From Salinimicrobium flavum (GTDB lineage Bacteria > Bacteroidota > Bacteroidia > Flavobacteriales > Flavobacteriaceae): DNA of 64,000 bases. The notes under the pieces were generated by a model. That model was given only the letters and a program-made list of their open reading frames with translations. It ran no database searches and had not been told where the DNA came from. Numbering within the stretch: position 1 is the stretch's first letter; each line of letters opens with the position of its first letter. Of the stretch, positions 17,281 to 26,467 are shown piece after piece. A program made the position numbers and the translations under genes. The DNA is taken from positions 42,590 through 106,589 of the forward strand of contig NZ_JBHULT010000003.1 in the NCBI RefSeq assembly GCF_042684505.1, read 5' to 3'.

Positions 17281-18972
17281 ATGGCAGACGATAAGAAAGT
17301 GATATTCTCCATGTCAGGTTTGACAAAGACCTACCAGGGAGCGAATACTCCGGTTCTCAAGAACATTTATTTAAGTTTTTTCTACGGGGCGAAGATCGGG
17401 ATCCTTGGATTGAACGGTTCGGGTAAATCCACCCTTTTAAGGATCATTGCAGGCCAGGAAAAGAATTACCAGGGAGACGTGGTTTTTGCCCCGGGTTATT
17501 CTGTGGGATATCTTGAACAGGAACCCATACTGGATGATGAAAAGACGGTTCTTGAAGTAGTGAAGGAAGGTGCTGCGGAAACGGTTGCTATTCTTGATGA
17601 ATATAATAAGATCAATGACATGTTCGGTTTACCGGAAGTCTATGAAGATCCAGACAAAATGCAAAAGCTTATGGATAAGCAGGCAGAACTTCAGGATAAG
17701 ATAGACGCCAGCAATGCATGGGAACTGGATACAAAACTGGAGATCGCAATGGATGCCCTGCGTACGCCTGAACCCGACAAGAAGATCGGGATACTTTCAG
17801 GTGGGGAAAGAAGAAGGGTCGCCTTATGCCGACTGTTACTTCAGGAGCCCGATGTATTGTTGCTCGATGAACCTACCAACCACCTGGATGCAGAATCTGT
17901 GCTGTGGCTTGAACATCACCTTCAGCAGTATAAGGGAACGGTGATCGCCGTAACTCACGACCGGTACTTTCTTGACAATGTTGCGGGGTGGATCCTGGAA
18001 CTGGACAGGGGGGAAGGTATTCCCTGGAAAGGAAACTATTCTTCCTGGCTGGATCAAAAGTCAAAACGAATGGCACAGGAACAAAAACAAGCCAGTAAAC
18101 ATCAAAAAACGCTGGAACGCGAGCTGGAATGGTCACGAATGGCACCTAAAGGAAGACAGGCTAAACAAAAGGCCCGACTGAATAACTATGACAAATTGAT
18201 GAGCCAGGACCAGAAGAAAATGGATGAACAGCTGGAGATCTATATTCCGAACGGTCCGCGTTTGGGAACGAATGTCATCGAGGCCAAAGGCGTGAGCAAG
18301 GCTTTTGGGGATAAACTATTATACGACGATCTTAACTTTAAGCTGCCGCAAGCGGGTATCGTAGGGATCATTGGTCCTAACGGCGCCGGTAAGACCACCA
18401 TTTTCAAAATGATCATGGGGCAGGAAAAACCAGATAAAGGAACTTTTGAAGTAGGAGAGACCGTGAAGATCGCCTATGTAGATCAAAGTCATTCCAATAT
18501 AGATCCTGAAAAAACGATATGGCAAAACTTTAGTGATGAGCAGGAGCTTATCATGATGGGAGGCCGACAGGTGAACTCAAGAGCTTATTTAAGCCGTTTC
18601 AACTTCAGCGGAAGTGAGCAGAACAAAAAAGTAAGCAAACTTTCAGGAGGGGAAAGAAACCGACTGCATCTTGCCATGACATTAAAGGAAGAAGGAAACG
18701 TATTGCTTCTGGATGAGCCTACCAACGATCTTGATGTGAACACCCTGCGTGCCCTTGAAGAAGGTCTGGAGAACTTTGCCGGTTGTGCGGTGATCATTTC
18801 ACACGACCGTTGGTTCATGGACAGGGTATGTACGCATATCCTTGCTTTCGAAGGAAACTCTGAAGTGTACTTCTTTGAAGGCAGCTTCTCTGAATACGAA
18901 GAGAACAAGAAGAAGAGACTGGGCGGAGATATTACGCCAAAGAGGATCAAATACAAGAAGCTGGTTAGATAA
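17281..18972 (+). CDS. ettA: Energy-dependent translational throttle EttA (ABC-F ATPase)
   Basis: A 563-residue protein with two ABC domains and no membrane helices. Walker A motifs are GLNGSGKST and GPNGAGKTT, signatures LSGGERRRVALCRLLL and LSGGERNRLHLAMTL, and the linker (about 245-310) is charged with the EttA-type ARLNNYDKL. It binds the ribosomal E site and gates translation with the ATP/ADP ratio. Length is close to E. coli EttA (555). A strong terminator follows, so it is monocistronic. Confidence 0.93.
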   Translation: MADDKKVIFSMSGLTKTYQGANTPVLKNIYLSFFYGAKIGILGLNGSGKSTLLRIIAGQEKNYQGDVVFAPGYSVGYLEQEPILDDEKTVLEVVKEGAAETVAILDEYNKINDMFGLPEVYEDPDKMQKLMDKQAELQDKIDASNAWELDTKLEIAMDALRTPEPDKKIGILSGGERRRVALCRLLLQEPDVLLLDEPTNHLDAESVLWLEHHLQQYKGTVIAVTHDRYFLDNVAGWILELDRGEGIPWKGNYSSWLDQKSKRMAQEQKQASKHQKTLERELEWSRMAPKGRQAKQKARLNNYDKLMSQDQKKMDEQLEIYIPNGPRLGTNVIEAKGVSKAFGDKLLYDDLNFKLPQAGIVGIIGPNGAGKTTIFKMIMGQEKPDKGTFEVGETVKIAYVDQSHSNIDPEKTIWQNFSDEQELIMMGGRQVNSRAYLSRFNFSGSEQNKKVSKLSGGERNRLHLAMTLKEEGNVLLLDEPTNDLDVNTLRALEEGLENFAGCAVIISHDRWFMDRVCTHILAFEGNSEVYFFEGSFSEYEENKKKRLGGDITPKRIKYKKLVR

Positions 18973-18999
18973 TTTATCTGACTTAGCTGCCAAGATAGT

Positions 19000-19038
19000 A
19001 CTGCCCGGAAAATATAATTTTCGGGCAGTTTTATTTTT
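19000..19038 (+). terminator. Rho-independent terminator of ettA
   Basis: ACTGCCCGGAAAAT pairs with ATTTTCGGGCAGT and is followed by TTTATTTTT. It begins 28 bases after the ettA stop and overlaps the end of the convergent DUF2254 gene's downstream side. Confidence 0.85.
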
Positions 19039-19039
19039 C

Positions 19040-20326
19040 TCAATTCAGGTTTAGCTTCTTTGCAATTCGGGTAAGGACTTCCAGGTCTGTTCTGTTGTCC
19101 AGGACAGCCTCAGCATCCTCCAGCATTCTTTCGGCCTCCCGGTCAAGGACTTTAAAAAAATCTTCGCTTTTGGCTTCCTGTGATTTCAGAAAATAGAACA
19201 TGGTGCCCAGCTTTTGTACTACTATGATATCCTGTTTGCAGTAGGTGCGAATGGCAGCCATGACATTATAAAGCAGTTCATCGAACTTGACGCTTCTTAC
19301 CTTAATGTAGTTGATGTTGTCGTCAGAAATAAAAGTCTCATCGGCTTTAAGCATTCTTAACTGGAGCAATTTTGTTAAATAATCAATAGCATTGAGGGCA
19401 GTTCCGGGATCATTGATGCCCGGCGACATGGCTTTTACGATCACTTCGGTGATCTGCTTAAAAGCCAGCACATAATTCTCGGAAACCAACTCTGCACGGG
19501 AAAAATGGAACCTGGCCAGTATATCCTTTACTTCATCTTCTGTGAGTTCTTTACTGCATTTAAAAACGGGGATTCCCTGGAGAACAAACATCCCCTTTAC
19601 CGGAAGGATCTGCATCATCACCTCCTTTTCCTTGCAGAAACTCAAAAGATAATCGGTTGAAAAATCCTGAAAATAGCCGGTTTTATCAGTGCAGTATTCA
19701 AACCATTTCTCGATCTCGGGAAAGCTGCTTCGTACTTCGCCTTCGTGCTCCAATAATTTATTGAGTGTATATTTGGCCGAAAGAAAGGTCTTATCAAGGA
19801 TATATGTAATCTGGATACTCTCTGATATGTTGTGAATAAAGTAAATAAATGCATAGATGCAGCCTACTGTAAAGAGAATTCCCAATAATACCGAAAACCC
19901 CGGGATCTGGTACTTATCCCCGGTTGGCTGTATAGAGAAAAGGATGAAAATACAATAGAGAATACTGTAGAGGTAGATGCCCAGAATTATCTGATGATTT
20001 CTGTCCGATATCAGCCCCGGTAAGAGCCTTGGGGAATAATTGGAGGAAGCCTGACTCAAAAGAACCATAACCATAGAAAAACTGAACACCATCATAGAGA
20101 TAAGCCCGGTAATACAAGCACTTAAGATCGTTAGGGCGGTATCCCCGTTATTCACTACCAGGATAGGAACGTTGTCTATCAAGTAGCGGGAAATGCCTCT
20201 GTTTTCCAGATACATCATTAAGAAGGCGAATAGAACACCAGATATTGAGAAAACCGAGGGGTAAAAGATGATCTTATCCTTTATTTTTCTGTAATACGTA
20301 TAGATCGGGGTGTAGGAAAATTTCAT
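19040..20326 (-). CDS. DUF2254 membrane protein
   Basis: A 428-residue protein with four N-terminal hydrophobic helices (about 20-40, 60-90, 115-135, 140-165) and a long soluble C-terminal part. The segment VMVLLSQASSNYSPRLLPGL and the later MSPGINDPGTALNAIDYL are DUF2254 hallmarks. Function is unknown. It is convergent with ettA and separated from the upstream MBL lipoprotein by that gene's terminator, so it is a single-gene unit. Confidence 0.88.
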   Translation of the reverse strand: MKFSYTPIYTYYRKIKDKIIFYPSVFSISGVLFAFLMMYLENRGISRYLIDNVPILVVNNGDTALTILSACITGLISMMVFSFSMVMVLLSQASSNYSPRLLPGLISDRNHQIILGIYLYSILYCIFILFSIQPTGDKYQIPGFSVLLGILFTVGCIYAFIYFIHNISESIQITYILDKTFLSAKYTLNKLLEHEGEVRSSFPEIEKWFEYCTDKTGYFQDFSTDYLLSFCKEKEVMMQILPVKGMFVLQGIPVFKCSKELTEDEVKDILARFHFSRAELVSENYVLAFKQITEVIVKAMSPGINDPGTALNAIDYLTKLLQLRMLKADETFISDDNINYIKVRSVKFDELLYNVMAAIRTYCKQDIIVVQKLGTMFYFLKSQEAKSEDFFKVLDREAERMLEDAEAVLDNRTDLEVLTRIAKKLNLN

Positions 20327-20371
20327 TTGCTATGGTTACTTACTTAAAGTTAAGGAAAGTTTACTTACAAA

Positions 20372-20397
20372 TTAAAAAACCCGCTGAAGACAGCGGG
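20372..20397 (-). terminator. Terminator of the MBL-fold lipoprotein gene
   Basis: CCCGCTG (20380-20386) pairs with CAGCGGG (20391-20397) around an AAGA loop; on the minus strand TTTTTTAATTT follows. Confidence 0.85.
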
Positions 20398-20419
20398 CAT
20401 GAAATCTTTATAAGGAATA

Positions 20420-21223
20420 TTATTCTTCGGTCCCTTCGGGATACCAGTTGGCCAGCACCACCTCAATTTCTTTGTTGCCTTCATTCACCAGTCGCTTGAA
20501 CTCATCTACATCCAGCTTTCCGTCCTTTCCGCGGAAGTGATAGGGGTACACCTTTTTAGGGGCAAATTCCAATACAGCATCTGCAGCTTTTTCAACGGTC
20601 ATAGTATACGGAAGGTTCATTGGAATCAAAGCGATATCAATATCTTTCAGGTTTCTCATTTCGGGGATATCTTCTGTGTCTCCGGCAATATACAGGCGCT
20701 GCCCTTCCTTTTCCAGGACATAACCATTACCGCGACCTTTGGGATGGTATTGTTTGGCTTCCTCCCTTAAATTATACATGGGAATGGCTTCAATCGAAAA
20801 GCCGTTTTGGTCAATCATTTGTCCGTTGCTCATTACCACAAGATTACTGTCAAGGGAATCGGGTAATTCTTCTTTCACCGCCTGCGGGACAATTATTTTG
20901 GTTTCCCCCAGCTCTAGGGCGCCAAGGGTTTGAGCGTCCATGTGGTCGCCGTGGATATCAGTGATCAAAACCAGGTCGGCTTTTTCCATTCCATCGAAAA
21001 CCTTTGCTCCGCCAACCGGATCAAGATAAATGGTAATATCCCCCCAGTTGATCACTGCAGTGGAATGAGAAACAGGCTGAATACTTATTTCTTCCTGAGA
21101 AAAATCTTCCTCCTGTCTTATTTCAGGATTTTCTTCCCGGGCGATCTGTTCTTTTTCTTTGTTTTCAGATTTGCAGCTAATCAATAAAATACTGCAGCTT
21201 AAAAGGGTGAAAAATGATCTCAT
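20420..21223 (-). CDS. Metallo-beta-lactamase-fold lipoprotein
   Basis: A 267-residue protein with a lipobox (SILLISC, Cys17), a charged linker rich in Glu, and an MBL-fold domain related to UPF0173. The metal motif reads TDIHGDH (89-94), so the first His of the usual HxHxDH is Asp, as in a known MBL subgroup. Later ligands are in YIAGDTED and YPYHFRG. It is probably an envelope-located hydrolase of unknown substrate. The window also encodes a cytoplasmic UPF0173 relative with the full His set at 7.7 kb. Confidence 0.82.
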   Translation of the reverse strand: MRSFFTLLSCSILLISCKSENKEKEQIAREENPEIRQEEDFSQEEISIQPVSHSTAVINWGDITIYLDPVGGAKVFDGMEKADLVLITDIHGDHMDAQTLGALELGETKIIVPQAVKEELPDSLDSNLVVMSNGQMIDQNGFSIEAIPMYNLREEAKQYHPKGRGNGYVLEKEGQRLYIAGDTEDIPEMRNLKDIDIALIPMNLPYTMTVEKAADAVLEFAPKKVYPYHFRGKDGKLDVDEFKRLVNEGNKEIEVVLANWYPEGTEE

Positions 21224-21286
21224 TTTATGTGGTTTTCCTTAAAACTACTCATAAAGTAGCCTTATTGCCACGACTTTAATAGAAAT

Positions 21287-21745
21287 TTAGGAAAGAAGCA
21301 GTTCCATTTTTATATCTCCCCGGGCATAAGGATTGTTCCCTTCTATGGGAATTTCCTTAAAACCGAATTTCCTGTAGATATAAATGGCATTTTCCAGTTT
21401 GCGGTTGGAATAGATAATTAGTTTCTGCCAGCCCTGGTCTTTAGCGTAAGTCAGCGTGTGGGTCATCAATTCCTGGCCAATGTTCCTTCCCTGGTATGCA
21501 GGGGTGACTGACATTTTTGTGAGTTCAAAGATCCCGTCTTCGATCTTCATCAGGGCCACTGTGCCAATGATCCTTTCGGCATCCTGTACCAAAAAGATGG
21601 TGCCTCCGGGATCAATGATATATTTTTGGGGATTTCCCAGTACCTCCTCGTCGTGGGGTTCAACCCAAAAGTACTTTTCAAGCCATGCGATGTTAAGATC
21701 CCTGAAATCTTGCGCATAACGGGGTTCAAAAGGAATTATTCTCAT
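21287..21745 (-). CDS. GNAT-family N-acetyltransferase
   Basis: A 152-residue GCN5-type acyltransferase. The acetyl-CoA binding loop appears as VTPAYQGRNIGQELMTHTL (about 82-100; consensus Q/RxxGxG/A), and the following KLIIYSNRKLENAIYIYRKF gives strand 5. The substrate is unknown. It is 3 bases after DUF1622 and is the last gene of the hutI-hutG operon, so it may be expressed during histidine use. Confidence 0.85.
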   Translation of the reverse strand: MRIIPFEPRYAQDFRDLNIAWLEKYFWVEPHDEEVLGNPQKYIIDPGGTIFLVQDAERIIGTVALMKIEDGIFELTKMSVTPAYQGRNIGQELMTHTLTYAKDQGWQKLIIYSNRKLENAIYIYRKFGFKEIPIEGNNPYARGDIKMELLLS

Positions 21746-21748
21746 TTA

Positions 21749-22099
21749 TTAATCTCCGATTTCTCTTTTCTGCCAGGGCCATTTCCCTTCCAGTTCTACC
21801 TGCAAAGATAAACTCAAAAAAGTCCTTATTACCACAATAATTCCCAAAACCAATACCTGGTCCATATTAGGATCCAGGGTTACGGTGGCAATGATATCTC
21901 CCGCTACCAGGAACTCCAGCCCAAGGAGGATGGCTTTTCCCAGGTCATGTCTAAAAGTGCGGTAAGTGCTGCCTTCTTCATGCTGATGGGTGAAATACCT
22001 GTAAACTGCCAAAAGAGATCCAAAAACCATGGTAAGGATCCCGGCTACTTCGATTGCCAGGGATACATATCCTATATAGTGGTGGACGATATCATTCAT
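21749..22099 (-). CDS. DUF1622 membrane protein
   Basis: A 116-residue protein with three predicted helices (SLAIEVAGILTMVFGSLLAV, ILLGLEFLVAGDIIATV, VLVLGIIVVIRTFLSLSL) matching DUF1622. Its ATG overlaps the hutG stop in an ATGA arrangement, so translation is coupled to hutG. The function is unknown. The coupling suggests an accessory role in the hut operon, but DUF1622 genes also occur elsewhere. Confidence 0.85.
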   Translation of the reverse strand: MNDIVHHYIGYVSLAIEVAGILTMVFGSLLAVYRYFTHQHEEGSTYRTFRHDLGKAILLGLEFLVAGDIIATVTLDPNMDQVLVLGIIVVIRTFLSLSLQVELEGKWPWQKREIGD

Positions 22100-23088
22100 G
22101 AGTATTTATTTTTTAAGAAATCGGTGACTATAAAAGAGAGGGCTTTTCCCGTGGGAAAGTCTCCTTTAGCAATGGCTTCGCAAACATGAAGATAACAACA
22201 ATTATTTTCCCGGGCCGCTATCCGTACAAATTCGCGCACCTCGTTAAGGGAAAACCCTGTGGGGGTAAGTGCGCTGCTGGGAAACCAGGCTATTACGTCA
22301 CAGTCCAGTTCGAGCCCGAATTTCCCATCTTTCACAAAATCCAGGTTCTCCTGGAAATGAAAACTGAGGTCACCTTTTTGCAGGTTTTCAAAAAGGCTGT
22401 AGTGTATTTCTCCGGCTTTATCCATTTCCTCAAAAATATATTCCGGAGTGTAATTCTGATGCAATCCAAAAACAGAATACCGGTTCAAAAATCCGTTTTT
22501 CAGGGCATAGCTGAACCCGTTTCCGCTGTGTCGGTAATCTGTTGTTCTAAGATCTGTGTGCGCATCAATATTCAGAACATTAACCGGATTTTCAAAAGCT
22601 TCCGAAGCGCCCTTCAGATTTCCGTAAGCATTATTGTGGCCGCCGCCAATGATCACCGGGATCTTTCCTGCGGAAATGATCTCTTTAACAACCGCACTTA
22701 CCTTTTCATCTACTCTTTCAGTGAGATCACCCAGCTTTTGATGGTAATTCGGATCAGAATCATCGATATAGGAAGCTTTTTCCATCTCTTCGGAGGTATC
22801 GATCTCTCCCAGGAGGAGAATTTTTCCGGAGTCGAGGAAGCGATTGTGCTGCACATTTAAAAATGCGTTCAGGAAAGCTTCCCAGGCATTGGAAGTCCCG
22901 GGTTTACCATAGTTTGCCCGCACCCCGATATCCTCAGGGATCCCAAAAATGACAAAATTCGCATCGGTCTTAGCAAGCCCTTCTGCAGCCGCTAAAAACT
23001 TCACTTTTTCACCCAGCTTAATTTCCCCTTTTCGTGGGGAAAGGTAACGGGAAAGGTGTTTTTCAGAGTAAATCTTTACGTGCTGCAT
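22096..23088 (-). CDS. hutG: Formimidoylglutamase
   Basis: A 330-residue arginase/ureohydrolase-superfamily protein. Mn-binding motifs are IIGGGHNNAYG, NIDAHTDLR and ELDCDVIAWFP, with Asp and His residues for a binuclear site. It hydrolyses N-formimidoyl-L-glutamate to glutamate and formamide, the last step of the pathway. The second DxD is written LDCDV. It abuts hutI with no gap and overlaps DUF1622, so it sits in a tight operon. Confidence 0.9.
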   Translation of the reverse strand: MQHVKIYSEKHLSRYLSPRKGEIKLGEKVKFLAAAEGLAKTDANFVIFGIPEDIGVRANYGKPGTSNAWEAFLNAFLNVQHNRFLDSGKILLLGEIDTSEEMEKASYIDDSDPNYHQKLGDLTERVDEKVSAVVKEIISAGKIPVIIGGGHNNAYGNLKGASEAFENPVNVLNIDAHTDLRTTDYRHSGNGFSYALKNGFLNRYSVFGLHQNYTPEYIFEEMDKAGEIHYSLFENLQKGDLSFHFQENLDFVKDGKFGLELDCDVIAWFPSSALTPTGFSLNEVREFVRIAARENNCCYLHVCEAIAKGDFPTGKALSFIVTDFLKNKYS

Positions 23089-24324
23089 TTAGATCTTTTT
23101 TCCGTTAATGTACACTGAATCTATATGATTGGCTCCAAAAGAGTAGGGCAGGAATCCGTAGGACGGTATCTTCCCGGTAAGGATGAAATTCGCGGCCTTT
23201 CCCCGGGTAATACTTCCATGTGTCTCGCTGAGGCCCATGGCATATGCAGCGTTCACGGTAGCGGCATTGATCGCTTCTTCAGGATTCATTTTCATCTTGA
23301 TGCAGGCCAGGGAAACAACGAGGTTCATATTTCCGCTTGGCGTGCTTCCCGGATTGTAGTCTGTTGCCAGGGCAAGGGGTAAGCCGGCGTCAATGATCTC
23401 CCGTGCCGGGGTGTATGGTATGCTTAAGAACAGGGAGCAGGAGGGAAGCGCCACCGGCATGGTCTTGCTGCCTTTAAGAGCTTCAATATCTTCAGGTGTC
23501 ATCACCTCGAGGTGATCTACGGAAAGGGCGTCGTGCTCAACCCCGGCTTGTATCCCGCCAATAGAATTGAACTGGTTCACGTGGATCTTGGGAATGAGGT
23601 TGTACTTTTTTCCTGCTGTAAGGATCTTGTGGGTATCTTCTACCGTAAAATAACCTTTTTCACAGAAGATATCCACGTATTCGGCCAGTTGTTCTTGGGC
23701 GATCTTCGGCATCATTTCATTCACCAGCAGGTCGAGATAAGCCTCTTTGTTTTCTTTGAATTCCTTAGGAACGGCATGAGCACCAAGAAAAGTGGCTTTA
23801 ATAGCGATGGGATAATTCTCTTTTAACCTTTTGATCACCCGCAGCATCTTGAGTTCGGCTTCAGTAGTGAGTCCGTAACCCGACTTGATCTCGATGGCCG
23901 TAGTTCCCATTTTCATGACCTCTTCAAGACGTCGGGCAGATTGTACATAAAGTTCCTCTTCTGAAGTTTCCTGAAGCTTTTTAGCCGAATTCAGGATCCC
24001 GCCGCCTTTGTTGGCGATTTCTTCATAGGTAAGTCCATTGATACGGTCTACGAACTCCTGTTCCCTGTTTCCGGCATAGACCAGATGGGTGTGGGAGTCG
24101 ACCCAGCCGGGCAGCAGGATCTTTCCGGAGGCATCAACCGTTTCCACCTCTTCAAAAGTGGGAATTTCTTCCATTTTTCCGAAGTCGGTTATTTTACCAT
24201 TCTCCACCAGGAGCCATGCGTTATCTATGGTGGGTAATTCTTTCATCTGGCTGCCCTTGAGGGAAGTAATTCCCTTCTCCCTTACCTGGAGCAGCTGCTT
24301 AATATTTCTGAATAATAATTTCAT
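23089..24324 (-). CDS. hutI: Imidazolonepropionase
   Basis: A 411-residue amidohydrolase. The metal-binding region is LLPGWVDSHTHLVYAGNREQ (the HxH is in the first strand), then the KSGYGL substrate loop, FLGAHAVP, HVNQFNSIGG and ALATDYNPGS. It opens the imidazolone ring to N-formimidoylglutamate. I use the ATG at 24324 (MKLLFRNIKQ) because the longer form has an unrelated 28-residue prefix and a candidate promoter lies inside it. It is the first gene of the hutI-hutG unit. Confidence 0.92.
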   Translation of the reverse strand: MKLLFRNIKQLLQVREKGITSLKGSQMKELPTIDNAWLLVENGKITDFGKMEEIPTFEEVETVDASGKILLPGWVDSHTHLVYAGNREQEFVDRINGLTYEEIANKGGGILNSAKKLQETSEEELYVQSARRLEEVMKMGTTAIEIKSGYGLTTEAELKMLRVIKRLKENYPIAIKATFLGAHAVPKEFKENKEAYLDLLVNEMMPKIAQEQLAEYVDIFCEKGYFTVEDTHKILTAGKKYNLIPKIHVNQFNSIGGIQAGVEHDALSVDHLEVMTPEDIEALKGSKTMPVALPSCSLFLSIPYTPAREIIDAGLPLALATDYNPGSTPSGNMNLVVSLACIKMKMNPEEAINAATVNAAYAMGLSETHGSITRGKAANFILTGKIPSYGFLPYSFGANHIDSVYINGKKI

Positions 24325-24328
24325 ATCG

Positions 24329-24339
24329 TAAAGATAAAA
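24329..24339 (-). promoter_or_regulatory. Candidate hutI promoter -7 region
   Basis: The minus strand reads TTTTATCTTTA just upstream of hutI. The same 11 bases occur before hutH at 62309-62319. The core TATCTTTA is one base off TAnnTTTG. It lies only 5-15 bases before the start codon, so the leader would be very short. Confidence 0.3.
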
Positions 24340-24468
24340 AAGTGGGCGGAAAATGAGGTTTTTCGCAGCAGAAAGCTTTCCGAAGCAATAATAATTGAGA
24401 AGCCTCAAAAAGACCGCCTTTCATTATTTCTTTTTAAATTAGTGAAAATATCAATCCTAATATTTTCA

Positions 24469-25647
24469 ATGACCATGATCAAAAAAGAACAGGGAATCAA
24501 CACCCTTTGTACGCATGCCGGTGAGTTGAAAGACCAGCAATTTAAAGGAGCGGTATCGCCGTTGTACATGTCGACCTCCTACGCCTTTGAAGATGTGGAG
24601 GTAAAGCGTTACCCGCGCTATTTCAACACGCCAAACCAACAGGCCCTGGCCCTCAAAATGGCGGCTTTGGAACACGGGGAAGCAGCCCTTATCTTTGGTA
24701 GTGGTATGGCGGCAGTGAGTACGTCCCTGATGGCTTTTTTGCATAAAGGCGATCACGTGGTGTTACAAAAAACCTTGTATGGCGGGACCAGTAACCTGGT
24801 GGTAGAGGAATTCAAGAAGTTTGGGATAGAATTCAGTTTTGCAAAAGATCTTTCTGCGGAAGCCTTTGAAAAAGAGATCAGGAAGAACACTAAGGTGATC
24901 TATATCGAAACCCCTTCCAATCCTTTGCTGACCATAACCGATATGGAAGCAGTGGCAGGCCTGGCCAAAAAACACGGGCTGGTGAGCATGATAGACAATA
25001 CCTTTGCTTCACCGGTGAACCAGAATCCTGTTGACTTTGGGATAGATGTGGTGATACACTCGGCTACCAAATACATGGGCGGACACAGTGATATCCTTGC
25101 GGGTACCGTAATTTCTTCGGAAGAAAAGATCGATACGATCTTTCAAATGGCCAAGAATTTCGGCGGAAGCCTTAGCGATTTCACGGTGTGGCTTCTGGAA
25201 AGGAGTATTAAGACCATGGGGATAAGGGTGAAAACCCAGAATGAGAATGCACAAAGAATGGCCGAATTTCTCGAGCAGCATGAGTTTGTGGCGAAGGTGT
25301 ATTATCCCGGACTAAAATCCCACCCAGATCACGAACTTGCCAAACGCCAAATGAAAGGTTTTGGGGGAATGCTCTCTTTTGAATTGAAGGGACTTGATGC
25401 CGCAGTGTTTATGAAGTACCTGAAGCTCATCAAGCCTTCCATGAGCCTTGCAGGAGTTGAATCTACTATTCTATCCCCAACCAAAACCTCGCATGCCCTG
25501 CTCACGCCTGAAGAACGGGAGGAACAAGGGATAAGTGATGGTTTAATGCGTTTTTCGGTAGGAATAGAAGAACCTGAAGATCTGATAGCCGATATTGAGC
25601 AGGCTCTGGAAGAGACCCGTAAGGATATGCTGGACGTAAGGATCTAA
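24469..25647 (+). CDS. PLP-dependent trans-sulfuration enzyme (methionine gamma-lyase/cystathionine gamma-synthase type)
   Basis: About 392 residues from the ATG at 24469 (MTMIKKEQGI); the next ATG at 24475 is equally good, and an upstream extension is not family-like. The Schiff-base lysine is Lys201 in HSATKYMGGHSD; the phosphate-binding YPRYFNTPN and GSGMAA segments are present. The sequence is close to Bacteroidota methionine gamma-lyase and cystathionine gamma-synthase, which cannot be separated by eye. It would cleave or form sulfur-carbon bonds of methionine or cystathionine. It is divergent from hutI and 40 bases upstream of bshB1. Confidence 0.85.
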   Translation: MTMIKKEQGINTLCTHAGELKDQQFKGAVSPLYMSTSYAFEDVEVKRYPRYFNTPNQQALALKMAALEHGEAALIFGSGMAAVSTSLMAFLHKGDHVVLQKTLYGGTSNLVVEEFKKFGIEFSFAKDLSAEAFEKEIRKNTKVIYIETPSNPLLTITDMEAVAGLAKKHGLVSMIDNTFASPVNQNPVDFGIDVVIHSATKYMGGHSDILAGTVISSEEKIDTIFQMAKNFGGSLSDFTVWLLERSIKTMGIRVKTQNENAQRMAEFLEQHEFVAKVYYPGLKSHPDHELAKRQMKGFGGMLSFELKGLDAAVFMKYLKLIKPSMSLAGVESTILSPTKTSHALLTPEEREEQGISDGLMRFSVGIEEPEDLIADIEQALEETRKDMLDVRI

Positions 25648-25652
25648 AATCG

Positions 25653-25660
25653 TATTTTTG
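25653..25660 (+). promoter_or_regulatory. Candidate -7 element for bshB1
   Basis: TATTTTTG, matching TAnnTTTG, lies 27 bases before the ATG at 25688, just past the upstream stop codon. The -33 box would be inside the upstream gene and is not distinct. Confidence 0.35.
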
Positions 25661-25687
25661 CCTTGCAATAAAAATGACAAACCAATC

Positions 25688-26404
25688 ATGAAATTAGATA
25701 TACTGGCCATAGGGGCACACCCCGATGATGTGGAATTGAGTTGCTCGGCAACAATTGCCAAGGAAATTGAAAAAGGAAGGAAAGTAGGGATCCTGGATCT
25801 TACCAGGGGAGAGCTGGGTACCCGTGGTACAGCAGAGATCAGGGATAAAGAAGCGAAAGCAGCCGCAGGGATACTGGGAGTGTCTGTTAGGGAGAACCTC
25901 GAGTTCAGTGACGGGTTCTTTGTCAATAATGTTGCACACCAGTTGGAGATCATTAAGGTTCTGAGAAAATATAAACCTGAAATTGTATTGTGCAACGCGG
26001 TAGATGACCGGCATATAGATCATGGCAAAGGAGCCCAATTGGTAGCTGATGCCTGCTTTTTAAGCGGACTACGGAAGATCGAGACCATTTATAACGGGAA
26101 TTCCCAGGAGGCCTGGCGTCCAAAGAACGTGTTCCACTATATTCAATGGAAGAATTTAACCCCGGATGTGGTGGTGGATGTCACCGGATTTATGGATAAG
26201 AAATTAGCCTCGGTAAAGGCTTACAGTTCCCAGATCTTTGATGAGAACAGTGAAGAACCTGAGACGCCAATTTCGAGCAGTAATTTTTTAGATAGTATTA
26301 CTTACAGGGCCAAAGACTTAGGCCGTCTTATTGGAGCTGAGTATGGCGAAGGATATACCGTGAGCCGTTATGTGGCGGTGGATTCTTTATTTGACCTGAA
26401 GTAA
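25688..26404 (+). CDS. bshB1: Bacillithiol biosynthesis deacetylase BshB1
   Basis: A 238-residue LmbE-like zinc deacetylase. The zinc motif GAHPDDVELSC is at about 8-18, and the catalytic and third-ligand block is DDRHIDHGKG near 109-118. DLTRGELGTRGTAEIRD is characteristic of BshB. It removes acetyl from GlcNAc-malate in bacillithiol synthesis. I use the ATG at 25688 (MKLDILAIG) because the 10 residues before it are not conserved. Partners bshA and bshC are not in this window. tRNA-His follows. Confidence 0.92.
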   Translation: MKLDILAIGAHPDDVELSCSATIAKEIEKGRKVGILDLTRGELGTRGTAEIRDKEAKAAAGILGVSVRENLEFSDGFFVNNVAHQLEIIKVLRKYKPEIVLCNAVDDRHIDHGKGAQLVADACFLSGLRKIETIYNGNSQEAWRPKNVFHYIQWKNLTPDVVVDVTGFMDKKLASVKAYSSQIFDENSEEPETPISSSNFLDSITYRAKDLGRLIGAEYGEGYTVSRYVAVDSLFDLK

Positions 26405-26422
26405 AAAAACAGAAATTTTTCT

Positions 26423-26453
26423 TTTGTAAAAGAAAGGATTTATACTACATTTG
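26423..26453 (+). promoter_or_regulatory. Promoter of tRNA-His
   Basis: TTTG (26423-26426), a 19-base spacer and TACATTTG (26446-26453) give a full match to the Bacteroidota consensus. The tRNA starts 15 bases after the -7 box. This is the clearest promoter in the window. Confidence 0.75.
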
Positions 26454-26467
26454 CATCCGATTAAAAT

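Noticed and set aside
22186..22860. 224-residue ORF antisense to hutG
   Set aside because: It overlaps the well-supported hutG gene and shows no domain.
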